DNA from: Paralvinella palmiformis
Taxonomy: Eukaryota; Annelida; Polychaeta; Terebellida; Alvinellidae
Direction of reading: 5' to 3'
Length of the DNA stretch: 64,000 nt
Assembly: GCA_025642065.1 (NCBI GenBank)
Contig: JAODUP010001574.1
Location: forward strand, 17,048 to 81,047
Position 1 is the first letter of the stretch; the number at the start of each line of letters is the position of its first letter. The notes beneath the pieces are model-generated. The model had not been told where the DNA came from. It ran no database searches and worked only from the letters and a program-made list of their open reading frames with translations. The position numbers and the translations under genes were made by a program. This document shows positions 51,313 through 62,790 of the stretch, in pieces.

Positions 51313-52366
51313 TTACCTTACAAAACATTTTTTGACAAGTGTACTGAATTTTAACTTGAGTGTCTTATTTAATTCGATATACAACAATGGATTAATAAAA
51401 GCCGATAATATAGGAAAATATGTTACAAATCTTCGTAGTATTCTGTTCTTCACTGAAATGCCTAATTCGATATCTATCAAATTCACATTAGTACGAATAA
51501 AAACAATACCAACTATATCCGGAAAGATAGTAACCCAGAACACGCCTGATATACTCGAAATAAGTGTTATGGCTATCTTAATTTGTGATATTTGATTCTC
51601 GTTTTTAGAAGAATCACCAGTTGAATTGTTTTGATTACTGTAGCTACAGGTTTGATTGGCTGAAGTAGAAACAACTTTCCTGTTGTGGTCAGATTCTGGT
51701 AAGTGAGTGGCTAGTTGGTCATTTCTGTTTGGAGCAGAAGCCGACCTTAACTGTTCTAATTGGATAGCAATTGCACGTCGATGTTTCATGATTAACAAAA
51801 TTAGTGATATAACTGCGATCAGGACAAGTGCTGTACTTAAAAAATAGTAACAAGTCATTTCCACGGCGACCACCCATCGTTTAGTAGTTTGTATGAAAAG
51901 GAAAGCTGTCACCGAAAAATAACTTTCCACCGCCATAGCTGAGATAATACTAAATACAGTAGAAACAACGAACACACAAAGTACACATACATTATGGCAA
52001 GCCGCAAGCCATGGTGTAGAAACAAATAATGTGTGTATTCCACAGCTAACAAGACATCCACGGAACGGATTATATTTAGAAAGTGAAATATATATTGTAA
52101 ATAGCGTACACAAACACAATTATAAAGTATGGAGAATGGAATTTAGTATCGGCTAAAAGACAACAGACAAATAATCCATTTGTCAGACAAACACTTAACA
52201 ACATCATGACCGTATATAGAGTAAATATCACTTGTTCCATTTTGTTGATAAACAAGGATCCTCCTTCTAAGATACTTCTCAAATTAGTATCGTTCAGTGT
52301 TAACATTTTATACAGGTCAAATTTCACTGATATTAGCCATTGGGAAATGGTTAACCAGTTACACAT
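51313..52366 (-). pseudogene. Rhodopsin-like receptor pseudogene related to receptors 1 and 2
   Basis: Reads as two overlapping frames: 52366-52076 (N terminus, TM1 and TM2: LRSILEGGSLFINKMEQVIF, FHSPYFIIV) and 52119-51313 (the rest). A frameshift lies near 52110-52120. In addition, LAACHNVC joins directly to VLCVFVVSTVFSIIS, so about 28 residues covering the end of TM3, the ER motif, loop 2 and the start of TM4 are missing relative to receptors 1 and 2. TM7 keeps the canonical INPLLY, unlike the SPSLY of the intact copies. It was probably an older paralogue now dead. A sequencing error could explain the frameshift but not the deletion. Confidence 0.85.
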
Positions 52367-52640
52367 CTAACCCTTAGTTCGCTGGTAGGGTGCTATCGAT
52401 GAAATTCCTCACTGAATTTGGACTTTTATGAAATAAACAGAGATATATCAGTTTTATATAAATACAGATTTTTCTATTTTCTACTTATTCTCTACCTTTC
52501 TGCAGAGACAAAATCAATAATAATTTACATAACTATGATATTCCAAACATAACGTTCCTAAACTGATATTAGTAAAATCTATGCTTATATTTATATTAGC
52601 ATTCTCTTAAAACTGGATCTCGATATAAATAAATTTATAT

Positions 52641-52811
52641 CTCTCTCTTCTTCTCTAATTCCCTCCTCCCTCTTACCCTCGCTCCCTCTCACTCCATCTA
52701 ACAGCACACCCCTCTCCCCCCTCTCACTCCCTCTCCTTCCCCATCCCCCTATCCCCCACTATTTACCTTTCTATTTCTCCCGCTACCCTGTCTCGATATT
52801 TCTCTCCCCCG

Positions 52812-52862
<51 letters not shown>

Positions 52863-52938
52863 TTATATCTATCTATCTCATTATATATATCTCTCAATCT
52901 TTATATATATATCCTTTCCATCCTCTCTCCTTCTCTCT

Positions 52939-53012
<74 letters not shown>
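52641..53012. repeat. ~330 bp polypyrimidine tract ending in (TA)n
   Basis: From 52641 to 52974 the strand is almost all C and T, with (CT)n runs at about 52817-52860 and 52945-52972, broken by a short AT stretch at 52861-52910. (TA)n follows to 53012. The long homopyrimidine strand could form triplex (H-DNA). Confidence 0.9.
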
Positions 53013-53015
<3 letters not shown>

Positions 53016-53329
53016 GCCAAAATTAATTCCATTAGGTTGCACTTGTTTTACTAGTTGCATATTTGACTTTCGGACTACAGAAAATGTCAGTTATTTTCGA
53101 GATGAATGTCTATTCTTGTGTTTCCTTCCAGGAATTCTTGCTAGTCAGAACCTGCAGGTTACCTATAATTATATAAATCATGGAATACAATTAATCATAA
53201 GGTGTTGGATTTCTATAGTTAATAATACTTTTTACATCAGATGTAATAATTTAGTTAACTGGTATGTCAAGGTAATCATTTTGTCAATGTTATATGCAGC
53301 CATACTTCTATAAGTTGATATCAACACAC
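53013..53329. other. Intergenic sequence
   Basis: No feature recognised. Confidence 0.4.
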
Positions 53330-54560
53330 TCGACAATCGTTAAATCTTATTTATAGCTATTTTTCAATTGTTGTAACTTTATTTCCAAAGAAACGCCATG
53401 AAAGGAGGACTAGTAAAACTGAGCTAAATTTGTATTAGAATACTGACATTTGTGCCAAAGCAGACATTAATAACGTCATAGGTTCAGTACTGTTAAAACT
53501 ATAAATTAACATTTTGAACTAGTTCTGGTGTCTGTTATGCATATTATATAGTTATAATAATGTACTTATACATTATTTGTGTTAAGGAGACTAGCACTAG
53601 TCTTGAATACCTTAGTACAAACTCGACATACCTGGAAATAGGAAAGATAATTCTATTCCCACATACTAATCAGTGTAATTGTATATAACAACTGAAGTTG
53701 TTATATATAACACACAAACCAAGCGAGCTATGCCAGATCGAGATGCGATACAGCGTTTCTATTCCTGAGTCTGGGTGAATTATAATGTTTTAACAGCGTA
53801 CTGTTCCTACAAAAATAAGTTAAATATTGGAATCTCAGGACAAACGCATTAACGGTATCCGACCAAAGATAATATAGTTCACGGAATATACAACTTATTT
53901 TAAGTTATCTTAGATTGAGAAGAACTGGACAGATACAGTCTTCATACATACAGAAAACTGAACTGTTCAATCGCATTATATTCTGTTTTTCGATATTCGC
54001 TGGAGGGTCAATTACCTCATAAGTATACAAATTCAATAAATAGTATGACCTTCTCGTCACTATTACAAATTGTATACGTGCGGTAAATCAAGTTGTTGTG
54101 GTGGTAATGCCTTGGTGATGTAAAAACTATATATATATAAAAAAAAAATTTTTTTTTTTTATATATATATATATATATATATTTTATATATATATATATA
54201 TTCATGTTTTCTAACCAGATCTAATGTCTGCTATGCAAACTATATAGTTATAAGAGTGTTTAGTGTTAATGTGTTACCTAAAAACAAATAAGCTAGTTCT
54301 ACCTTTGAATGCCCTAATATAGAATGACACAACTCACTGGACATAGCTGAACATAAGTGGACGCAAAACAATCAATATTTCAACGTCTACACTCACTGAA
54401 AGGTTCCCTAATGGAAATGGCAAAAACAAAAGAAGAAATGACACATACAAATACATCCATTAGCTTTTAGTCGTTTCTTTTAGAAGACCCGGAAATGCAG
54501 GAGAAAACATCCTTTTTACATTGCACAGGTGAATGGATCACTTTGAAAGTTAATTAGAAC
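53330..54560 (+). repeat. ~1.2 kb dispersed repeat, copy C
   Basis: Inverted partner of 45020-46260. A (TA)n/A-T tract lies at 54129-54203, different in position from the tract in copy B. Confidence 0.75.
54129..54203. repeat. (TA)n with A9T10 core
   Basis: AT dinucleotides interrupted by a run of A followed by a run of T, itself a perfect small palindrome. Confidence 0.9.
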
Positions 54561-54573
54561 TTGTGCAGTGTTC

Positions 54574-54905
54574 TGAAGTGTCGAAATGTTTTATATACAT
54601 ATTTCTTTTGGACCACAGAAAATCACTGTTGAATGTAAACTGTGGTGTCAAAGTAGTTATCATATGTATGTAGTAAGTCGCCATTGTTTACTACGAGCTG
54701 TGGTATCAAATGGTATGTTTACGTGCTTCCGCTTTTTGTACGTAGCCTGCATGTAGCCGCTTTCCTGTGGGCGTGACATATTTGTCGCCTACGAAAAGTG
54801 AATTAGCTTGGGGCCACAGGCTGATGAGTAGCCCAGCCACCTGCAGAGGTATACACATATATGTATCGATATGTAGAGGTATAGAACATTTTATATTTAG
54901 ATTGA
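54574..54905 (+). repeat. ~430 bp dispersed repeat, copy 3
   Basis: Shares GTGTCGAAATGTTTTATATA, GTACGTAGCCTGCATGTAGC and GCGTGACATATTTGTCGC with copy 1, and ends near GAACATTTTATATTTAGATT. Confidence 0.85.
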
Positions 54906-54927
54906 TGTTTACTCAGGTTTGAGACGA

Positions 54928-55149
54928 TATTTTGTTCTAGTCCAGTAACAATCCATTTTACTGTAATGCTACTTTGTTTTTATTTTAGCTAAATCACCTC
55001 AGTGAGTCCATAATGAGTTAGCGTACATTATCTTGTGGTGAACCAACTGTAATATTTATTAACACGCTGAGGGTCTATAAAAGGCCTATCGTTTCACTTA
55101 GGTTAGAGAAGAACTTCGACGCCAGACTAATCGGACGTGTATCGTAAAA

Positions 55150-55224
<75 letters not shown>

Positions 55225-55284
55225 TTCAAATAGGTAGGATTTATTTAGTTATTCGAATCCAGATTAAAGCTGAAGTCAGCATCT
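54928..55284 (+). repeat. LTR-like block, copy 1
   Basis: Homologous to 58502-58798. It carries a TATA-like TATAAAAGGCC (about 55077) and, 3' to it, GATTAAAGC where the other copy has AATAAAGC. A promoter followed by a poly(A) signal is what an LTR or promoter-bearing repeat end would show. It lies directly between two copies of the ~430 bp repeat. Confidence 0.55.
55152..55222. repeat. (TA)n microsatellite within the LTR-like block
   Basis: About 71 bases of AT. The homologous place in the other copy (58727-58740) has only TATATAT. Confidence 0.95.
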
Positions 55285-55677
55285 GAGGTGTCGAAATGTT
55301 TTATATACAAGTCTTTTTTGGACCACAGAAAATACTGTTGAAAGTAAATTGTAGTGTTAAAGTAGTTATGATATGTATGTAGTAAGTAACCAATGAACCA
55401 CACGTATGTATTATTTACTGCTAGCTTTGGTATCAAATGGCATGTTTTTACGTGCTTCCGTGTTTTGTACGTAGCCTGCATGTAGCCGCTTTCCTGTGAG
55501 GTGACATATTTGTGGCGTACGAAAAGCGAATTACCTGGTTCCCACAGGCTGATTAGTAGCCGAAACACATACTTAGGTATATGCATACATGTATACATCC
55601 ATATATGAGGCAGGTCTCAAAGGATGTTTAGATATGTTGATGCTCTGTGCCTGTTGCCTCTCTATATGTATCCTAAA
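55285..55677 (+). repeat. ~430 bp dispersed repeat, copy 4
   Basis: Same landmarks as the other copies, running to GATGCTCTGTGCCTGTTGCC and then directly into (CA)n. Confidence 0.85.
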
Positions 55678-55758
55678 ACACACAAACACAACCAAATATG
55701 CGCACACTCACACGCACGCACACGCACACACACACACACACGCACACACATCTACACA
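55678..55758. repeat. (CA)n microsatellite
   Basis: CA repeat with CG variants. Confidence 0.9.
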
Positions 55759-56194
55759 AATATATAAGTCTAAATATTTCTAATCCACCAATTATTTTCC
55801 CCCCCTTTGTTTTGCGAATTGTGTTAGCTACCCAAGACCTTACTTCTCACCAGCATCCGATTACTGTTCTTTGGTATCCGGATGTTAGTGAGGCTTCAAT
55901 GGCGGGATACTAGCTTTAGGCTCTACATTCTCTAATGCATCGGTAGCTAATTTGCCTATCACTAAGAAAGGTATTTTGACTGATGTTTAGTTGGATATAC
56001 CGACTTACACATAGGATCACATACCATTATTATAGAACAAACCTGGTTAACATGGTATATACATTCATTACAAGCAGAATACTTACAATGATGACAACCA
56101 TTATAGGAAAAACTGTGGAAAATATATCTTGTCAGTAGAGGGAAATACTGGAAGGCCGCTTAAAAAGAAAACGAAAGAACTTTCAGTTCAACAG

Positions 56195-56504
56195 GTAAGT
56201 TGAATTTAGTCTTATATTTAAATTATTCAAATACCAGTATTTCACCCCTTTTAGGTCGTAAAAAACGATCAAAGCTTACGTTATTTAAGATTGCCAAAGC
56301 ATATCTTAAATTATTGTTTATATCAATCGAAATTATTAATAACAGGAAGAATGGCTTTAATTTAACAAAGACGTGGTAAAATTGAAAGATAAAATATCTG
56401 TATCAAGAAAAGAAAATCATAACAGAATTGTATTGTCAAGAAGATGAGGTATAAAAATTACAATGAAGTAATTATGTTAATTAATTAATTATTTTACGCT
56501 GTAG
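56195..56504 (+). other. 5'-UTR intron of receptor gene 2
   Basis: Donor TCAACAG/GTAAGTTG and acceptor TACGCTGTAG/GTTTACC, collinear with 41187-41518. Confidence 0.6.
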
Positions 56505-56600
56505 GTTTACCATGTAGAGAACACTTATCGACTGGATTGGAAAGAGAAAGTAATTACGTTGATCTAATGACTGCTTGATACTTATGAATTTACTAAGAAG

Positions 56601-57773
56601 TTGATGAAATTTATGAGACTCCTAGTAATGGATGACTTCAATGAAAATTCTACAATTGGGACATTATCAATGGTAAACATGACCTTTGCAGAGATTAAAG
56701 ATATTCTAGAGGGAGCGCCATTTTTTACTTTTAAAACAGAAAAAGCAATATTAATTTCATATGTGATGATATCGTATATTTGCTGTAGTGTAATGTGTGC
56801 CATATTGTGTTGTCTTATTCTGTCCGAAAAAACATTTCACACCCCTTATTTTATCATTTTATTATTTAGCGTGGGCAGTCCTTTTGTTTTCGTAACTGCA
56901 GTATCTTTCACAGTTCTTTACATATCATTTTCTGGATCGAATCCATACAGAGGAAGTTCATGGAACTGTTCCATATACAAAACGTTTACAATTACACCAA
57001 TGCTAGCAAGCTGGCACAACTTGTGTTTGCTTTCTGCCGAACGCGTTTTGTACTTCTACAAGCCATTTTGGTATTCACGTACGATAACCAACAGTAAAAT
57101 TATAATCTTGGAAGTTTTGATAATTCTAACTGCTACACTGTTCTCCATCTTTTCGGGAATAAACGCAGATAGTTACTTTTCTGTTTCAGCCTTTCTTTGC
57201 CTGGTAGCTATTTCATCAACTTCACTGACAATTCAAATGATATGCTACTATTTTCTAAGCGTAATATTCATTATATCAGCAATTATTTCTCTACTCCTTC
57301 TGGTCAATAAACACCGACGAGCAATTGCTGATCAAGCTCAATCTTTTGGTTTAAATTATAATTCAGGAAGAATAAATCAACCAACTTTAAGCAGTGGAAG
57401 TGCACCTGTAGTTCCAGCTTCAGTCAATGTAATTAATGAGGATCGTGGTGAAAGTAGTCATAATTCGCCTAAACAGATGAATCAAACATCACAAATTAGG
57501 TCAGCAGCAAACCTAATTGCTACAATCTCTGGGATATATTGGCTAACACTTTTCCCGAGTATAATTTGTTTTGCGGTGATTTATAGCAAAGCCAATAACA
57601 TTGATATAGAATTGGGTGTATCGGTGAAATACAGAATGCTTCGAAGGTTTTTCATCTTTTATCCGTTTTTGATGTCGGTCATTAGTCCATCGTTGTATGT
57701 GTATTTAAACAAGCCTCTCAAAGATAAATTGATGAATAGCATAAGAAAATACCTTTGTAAATGTTCCAGTTAG
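56601..57773 (+). CDS. Rhodopsin-like 7TM G-protein-coupled receptor 2, single coding exon
   Basis: 390 residues, intact, and closely similar to receptor 1 along its whole length; the third loop is about three residues shorter. Same marks: N-terminal sequons (NST, NMT), a Cys before TM3 (WNCSIY), SAERV for DRY, HRRAIA after TM5, IYWLTLFPSI in TM6, SPSLYVYL for NPxxY. The start is uncertain: MMKFMRLLV precedes the shared MDDFNEN, and the Met at 56628 matches the alternative start of receptor 1. Preservation of both reading frames despite clear divergence suggests selection on both copies. Ligand unknown. Confidence 0.9.
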   Translation: MMKFMRLLVMDDFNENSTIGTLSMVNMTFAEIKDILEGAPFFTFKTEKAILISYVMISYICCSVMCAILCCLILSEKTFHTPYFIILLFSVGSPFVFVTAVSFTVLYISFSGSNPYRGSSWNCSIYKTFTITPMLASWHNLCLLSAERVLYFYKPFWYSRTITNSKIIILEVLIILTATLFSIFSGINADSYFSVSAFLCLVAISSTSLTIQMICYYFLSVIFIISAIISLLLLVNKHRRAIADQAQSFGLNYNSGRINQPTLSSGSAPVVPASVNVINEDRGESSHNSPKQMNQTSQIRSAANLIATISGIYWLTLFPSIICFAVIYSKANNIDIELGVSVKYRMLRRFFIFYPFLMSVISPSLYVYLNKPLKDKLMNSIRKYLCKCSS

Positions 57774-58142
57774 ATATCAACTGTTAACATGATATAGTCT
57801 TAATATTTAAGTTTGGAATATGGTAAAGGCATATTGCCAGTGCCATAGATGAAGCTTATTTAGATTTTAGATTCTTTTTAATTACTACTGTAAGACAATA
57901 TGGTCTTTAGTATATAATCAAATAGGATTGTTTGGTATTGATGTATAACCGTATAATATAATAATCGCATTTGTATTATTCTTAGAACTATGTAAAAAGA
58001 TAGATTTTAGTTTATACATTACTGTTTTATGGATTTAGACTTTTGGAGGTAAATGTTTCTCCAGCATTTATTAAGTTAGGGGTAGAGTTTATATCCTTAT
58101 GATAAAAAATAGTATTTTCATCATATAGGAAAATTGTTGAAT

Positions 58143-58207
58143 GCAAACACAAACACACATACACACACCGCCAAACACACATACACCCCCCCCCCACACA
58201 CACACAC
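58143..58207. repeat. (CA)n-rich tract
   Basis: Interrupted CA repeat with a C9 run. Confidence 0.85.
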
Positions 58208-58234
58208 ATGTAGACTGCGAGCAGAGCTTTCCCC

Positions 58235-58365
58235 CATATTATAACTAATTAGGTTACACTGATATAGGACACTTGTTAAATGTATAGGCATTATAATCCC
58301 GAGTATCTGAGATCTGCTTGAAATCCGCTGTTCTCTTACATGGGTCAAATAGATCAAGTGGATAG
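58235..58365 (+). repeat. Second block of the dispersed repeat
   Basis: Homologous to 35020-35165. Confidence 0.7.
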
Positions 58366-58501
58366 GCGCTTTAATTTAGCTCCCACCACACCTAACGGAT
58401 CATTCTTACAGACGCTAAATTAGGCTTGAATGAACGTTCACTTAGTGATGGACAGAAACGTATGAGGATTAGCTGTTAGGTTCGAGTAAGTCATTGTCAG
58501 A

Positions 58502-58798
58502 CGATATTTCGTTATAGTCCAGTAATAATCCATTGTGCAGTATTGCTACTTTGTTTTTGTTTTTATTTTAACTAAATCACTTCACTGATTTCATGCTGAG
58601 TTAGTGTACATTGTCTCACGTGGTTAACAAACTGTAATTTTTGTTAACACGCTGAGGCTATATAAAAGGCCTAACCGTTCACTTAGGTTATGGAAGAACT
58701 TTGACGCCAGAGTAGTCGGACGTGTATCGATATATATGGTTCATATAAGTAGGATGTATTTAGTTGTTCGAACCCAGAATAAAGCTCAAGTCAGCATA
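58502..58798 (+). repeat. LTR-like block, copy 2
   Basis: TATATAAAAGGCC near 58660 and AATAAAGC near 58782 give promoter and poly(A) signals about 120 bases apart. Homologous to 54928-55284, without the (TA)n expansion. Confidence 0.6.
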
Positions 58799-59260
58799 TG
58801 AGGTGTCGAAATGTTTTTTTTATATACAGGTTTTCTTTGGACCAAAGAAAATTCCTGTTGAATGTAAACTGTGGGTGTCAAAATAGTTATGACATATATG
58901 TAGGAAGTCACCAATGAACCACACGCACGTGTTATTTTCTGCGAGCTGTGGTATCAAATGGTATGTTTTTACATACTTCCGCTTTTTGTACGTAGCCTGC
59001 ATGTAGCCGCTTTCCTGTGTGCGTGACATATTTGTCGCGTACGATAAGCGAATTAGCTGGTTTCCACAGGCTTATGAGTAAACCAGACACCTGCATAAGT
59101 ATACGCATACATCTATCAATATGTGGAGGTATGGAACATGTTATATTTAGATTAATGTCCGTATAGTTGTATTTGTATTTAGATTGATGGGGGTAGGTCT
59201 CGAAGGATGTTTAGAGATATTGATGCTCTGTGCCTGTTGCCTCTCTATATGTATCCTAAC
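58799..59260 (+). repeat. ~430 bp dispersed repeat, copy 5
   Basis: Full-length copy, close to copy 1 (34493), ending at GCCTCTCTATATGTATCC before (CA)n. Confidence 0.85.
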
Positions 59261-59293
59261 ACACATACACACACGTAGACACACGTACAAACA

Positions 59294-59334
<41 letters not shown>

Positions 59335-59369
59335 ACACTTGCACGCACTCGAACACACACACCCACCCA

Positions 59370-59456
<87 letters not shown>
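59260..59456. repeat. (CA)n followed by (TA)n microsatellite
   Basis: CA-rich 59260-59370, then about 42 TA units to 59456. Confidence 0.95.
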
Positions 59457-59464
<8 letters not shown>

Positions 59465-60215
59465 AACATATTCAGTTATTGGTATAAATAGTTAAGATAT
59501 ATTTTGTGTGAATCTCAACGTATTACCTGTATTAATGGTACTACTTAGGGCTTAATGCCGCTTTGAATATTTGATATATTATTCAATTTTCTTGCGTTAT
59601 TTGATGTCTTAATATTACTGCTATTTTATTCTGTAATATAATGAAACTTTAAACACATATTATATATACTTTTTGTTCTGTAGTCAGCAACTGATGGTAG
59701 TTTCACTTAGATTAGTTATCTTTTTTAGGTAGAGAATTATTTAGAAATAAATTCATTCGAAAGGTAATGCACTAGTTTGTCTAAGTAAATTGTCAATATA
59801 TTTGTTTAACCAAATATATTACAATACATGTCTATAACAGCCCACATTATAGTATTATGCGTCTTGCGGGATAGATCAGTAATCAGTGAGCCTGTTCGTA
59901 TTATATTTTGGTTTGCATTATCTTTTGATTAATAAATTATTTTGATGAGAACAATAAAATATTTCCGTGTAAACGGACAATATAGTGATATGCACACTGC
60001 GAAACAATCGTGTTTCCAGTACATACAGGTTTATATATTACCTTATAAATCATCTATATCTGTTATTTTCCATTTCAACTTCAACCTATTATTATACAAA
60101 CACAAACAAGATATAGTCACATTTTACTTGGAAGTTTTATTTTTACAATTACCTTCTAATTATATCATGATACATATATTTAAACGTACCATGAAACATT
60201 AGGCGTATTTAAAGG

Positions 60216-62790
60216 TAAGGTAAACCCTATTTTGTATTTATAAATATACACATATTTTCAAAGAAAATATTAATAAAACACTTTTTGCTGCGGGAAAAAG
60301 TATTATATCCGAATAATTTAATAATACCGAAATAAATTTATAATATTAATGCGGCCCTCTCGAAAAAAGCTACGAGCAGATAATGTTGTCGCGACGTCAA
60401 AATCCCTGTCCGCGATTTGTTTACGTTAGAAACCTTGTTTCTGATACCGGACACTGTTTTGTTTTGACTGTTTTCTTTATAATGTGCCTAGATTTCCTCC
60501 TATAATTGTAGCACTGTCAATAACAAAATGGTCAGGGTATGCGAGTTGAAATAGTGTGAAAATTCCAATGAAACAGGACATTCAATACACGCATTTCCCC
60601 CCGAACCCGACGACGATCTTAAATTGACAAGACCCTGGGTGAAATTTATACAAGTGAAGAGCGCTAAATTTTCCCAGCCAGTGGTATCACCTATCATATG
60701 TCAAGATAGTTTTGGCACTTCTTATTATAAGAATTGGGGACGACATCAATCAAAATTCGCAAAAAGATTGATTCTGTGTTAAGGAGCCGTGGCATCAATT
60801 CATCCTGTGACTCTGACTGTCAGACGGGCAAGTTCCACCCACCACAACCACATTCAACGCCAGGGAATGTGGTTTATCGGAGAGGGAGGTGTGATGATGA
60901 CAAAAGTAGGCGTGCTATCAACAAGCTACAATTTGCTACGCCCCTAAGGTTGGCATTTATATTTAAAATTAGTTACAATTTGTTTCAATTTTCTTCACAG
61001 CTTATTTCTTACATGTACCAACTTTTGTGACAAATTTAATTAAAGCCGTTAACGGATGCAGCATGGCTACGTGTTTTCATCCTGTTTTCATTCATTGCAG
61101 CTGCTGTCTGAAAACAACATGGATAGTGCCACACAAAGACAGCTAGCCAACAGTGACCTTGGTCTATTATACACCTCTGGCCTAGATTTTATGGCTTTGA
61201 TAGCTGCCAACTATTGTTTTTTCGTATTATGATGTTGACATTTAGTAACATTGTATTTAACTGTGGACATGCTGGTGATTTGTAGATACAAACATAAATG
61301 TAGTAGTGGGCTGTTCGTATCATATGTGGAAGCTAGATCTGGTGATAGTTCTTCTTTGAGTGGTAATTTTAGTCAATATCAAGAATACAATATTGGTTTT
61401 GCTAAAATCCAGTGTTTTTTTGGCTAACAAGATTTCGATAACTTACAGTTATTCAAAATTCTTAACTAGATTGGTTGTTAGCCAAATTGTTGCATTTCTA
61501 TCACCCAGTGGCCTTAAGCTGCCCGTTTTATTATGAAACAATTCAAACGAATCTATTCATTGTTTTGAAAGAGCAGGTAGAATGATAATATGGATTCTGA
61601 CCTCATTATAGACTACATTATACATGTACAAATGTGTGTGCACTATTAGCAATTGTTGGAGTAGATGTTAAACAGGCTGTACTATAAAATGAAGAATACA
61701 TTATAAAAATTGTAGATTGATTGACAAGTATCATTTTGTTTAATCATTTATACATGACGTCCAAGAAATAGATAAAATGTTATAAATTGGATATTTTACT
61801 GGATTATTTATATTGCTCTGTGTATTTCAGTGGCACTCAAGTACTAATTAAGGAAGCTACAATATTTAAATTAGAAACATGTGTAAGACATGTTACTAAA
61901 ATCGATAAGAAAAACATAAGCAGGTGTCATTAGTTTCACTTTGCCATTTTTCTCAGGTGCCATTGTTTTCAGTGTTATTTTACTTACAGCCGGAGACACA
62001 CACCATTAAGTAAGTTTTGCATAACTGCATTTAGCATTAAGCATATTTTGTTGTTAGTTGGTGCTTCGTGGATACAGCCAGATTATTGATTGCCAGACAT
62101 TTACCATTTCCATAGCTGACATGTTTGTATAAAAATAACTTGAGAAAATCAATTATACACATCTACAGTAAATCCTTCGGAGAATCTGCAATCCTACAAG
62201 GCTACATAAAATGGCATAGATATAGTTTGGTCAAGTTCTTTGTGTAATGAAACAATGTAAAGCAATAGACTGTAAATAAACAAATAAAATACAATTATAA
62301 ATTGGACCATTTGAAACCTACAATGGAATCTGTAGGAAATGTCTCTCTAATTTTTCGATACACACAGGAAGGTAATGGTACTCGATTTTCATTGTCCTAG
62401 GTACCCCCAACACAACCGAATAACGTGTCTGTAGGCAGTGTAATGATACTTCTTGAAAATAATTTCATGGAATGCTATTTCCTACAAGTTATATTAATAA
62501 CAGTAATTATTCAAATATTGGTTACAGTTCGTTCTGGTGAGCATGATCCATTAAGGGGCTCAACTCACAAAGACTGCTGTATATCAATCCCCCAGGTTCC
62601 GCTGTGTGTGTGAGTGTGTCTCTCTCTCTGTGTATGTGTATGTGTGTATGTGATAATAAATGTTTAAAAACAATATGATATAGGCTTATAATAAACGTAC
62701 CCAGATACATGAAAATGTTAGGGCAGGGTCATGATTGAGCTAGAAATAAGGAAATCCTCGTCATTTTGATATCAAACGCCGTATTAGGAT
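60216..62790. mobile_element. 2.58 kb insertion in the 3' flank of receptor gene 2
   Basis: Homology to receptor 1 flank stops after GGCGTATTTAAAG (60203-60215) and resumes at CCTTTTCTAAATATTGCC (about 62790). The inserted DNA is locally CpG-richer at 60350-60430 and contains a broken THAP gene. Terminal repeats were not found, so the element type is open. 61.03-62.79 kb otherwise shows nothing recognisable. Confidence 0.6.
60528..60781 (+). pseudogene. Broken THAP-domain gene
   Basis: ATG at 60528 reads MVRVCELK, then TAG (60552). The same frame continues CENSNETGHSIHAFPPEPDD, PWVKFI, SPIICQDSFGTSYYKNWG and stops near 60781. This is the C2CH THAP layout: Cys5, Cys after the stop, AFPP, a W, and the last IC..x pair, where the usual His is Ser. 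The premature stop and lost ligand mark it as dead. A second frame (60734-61030) may contain downstream coding after a frameshift. Confidence 0.7.

Noticed and set aside
59260..59456. Regular dinucleotide arrays checked as possible CRISPR or satellite arrays
   Set aside because: They are pure dinucleotide repeats without spacers, in eukaryotic DNA.
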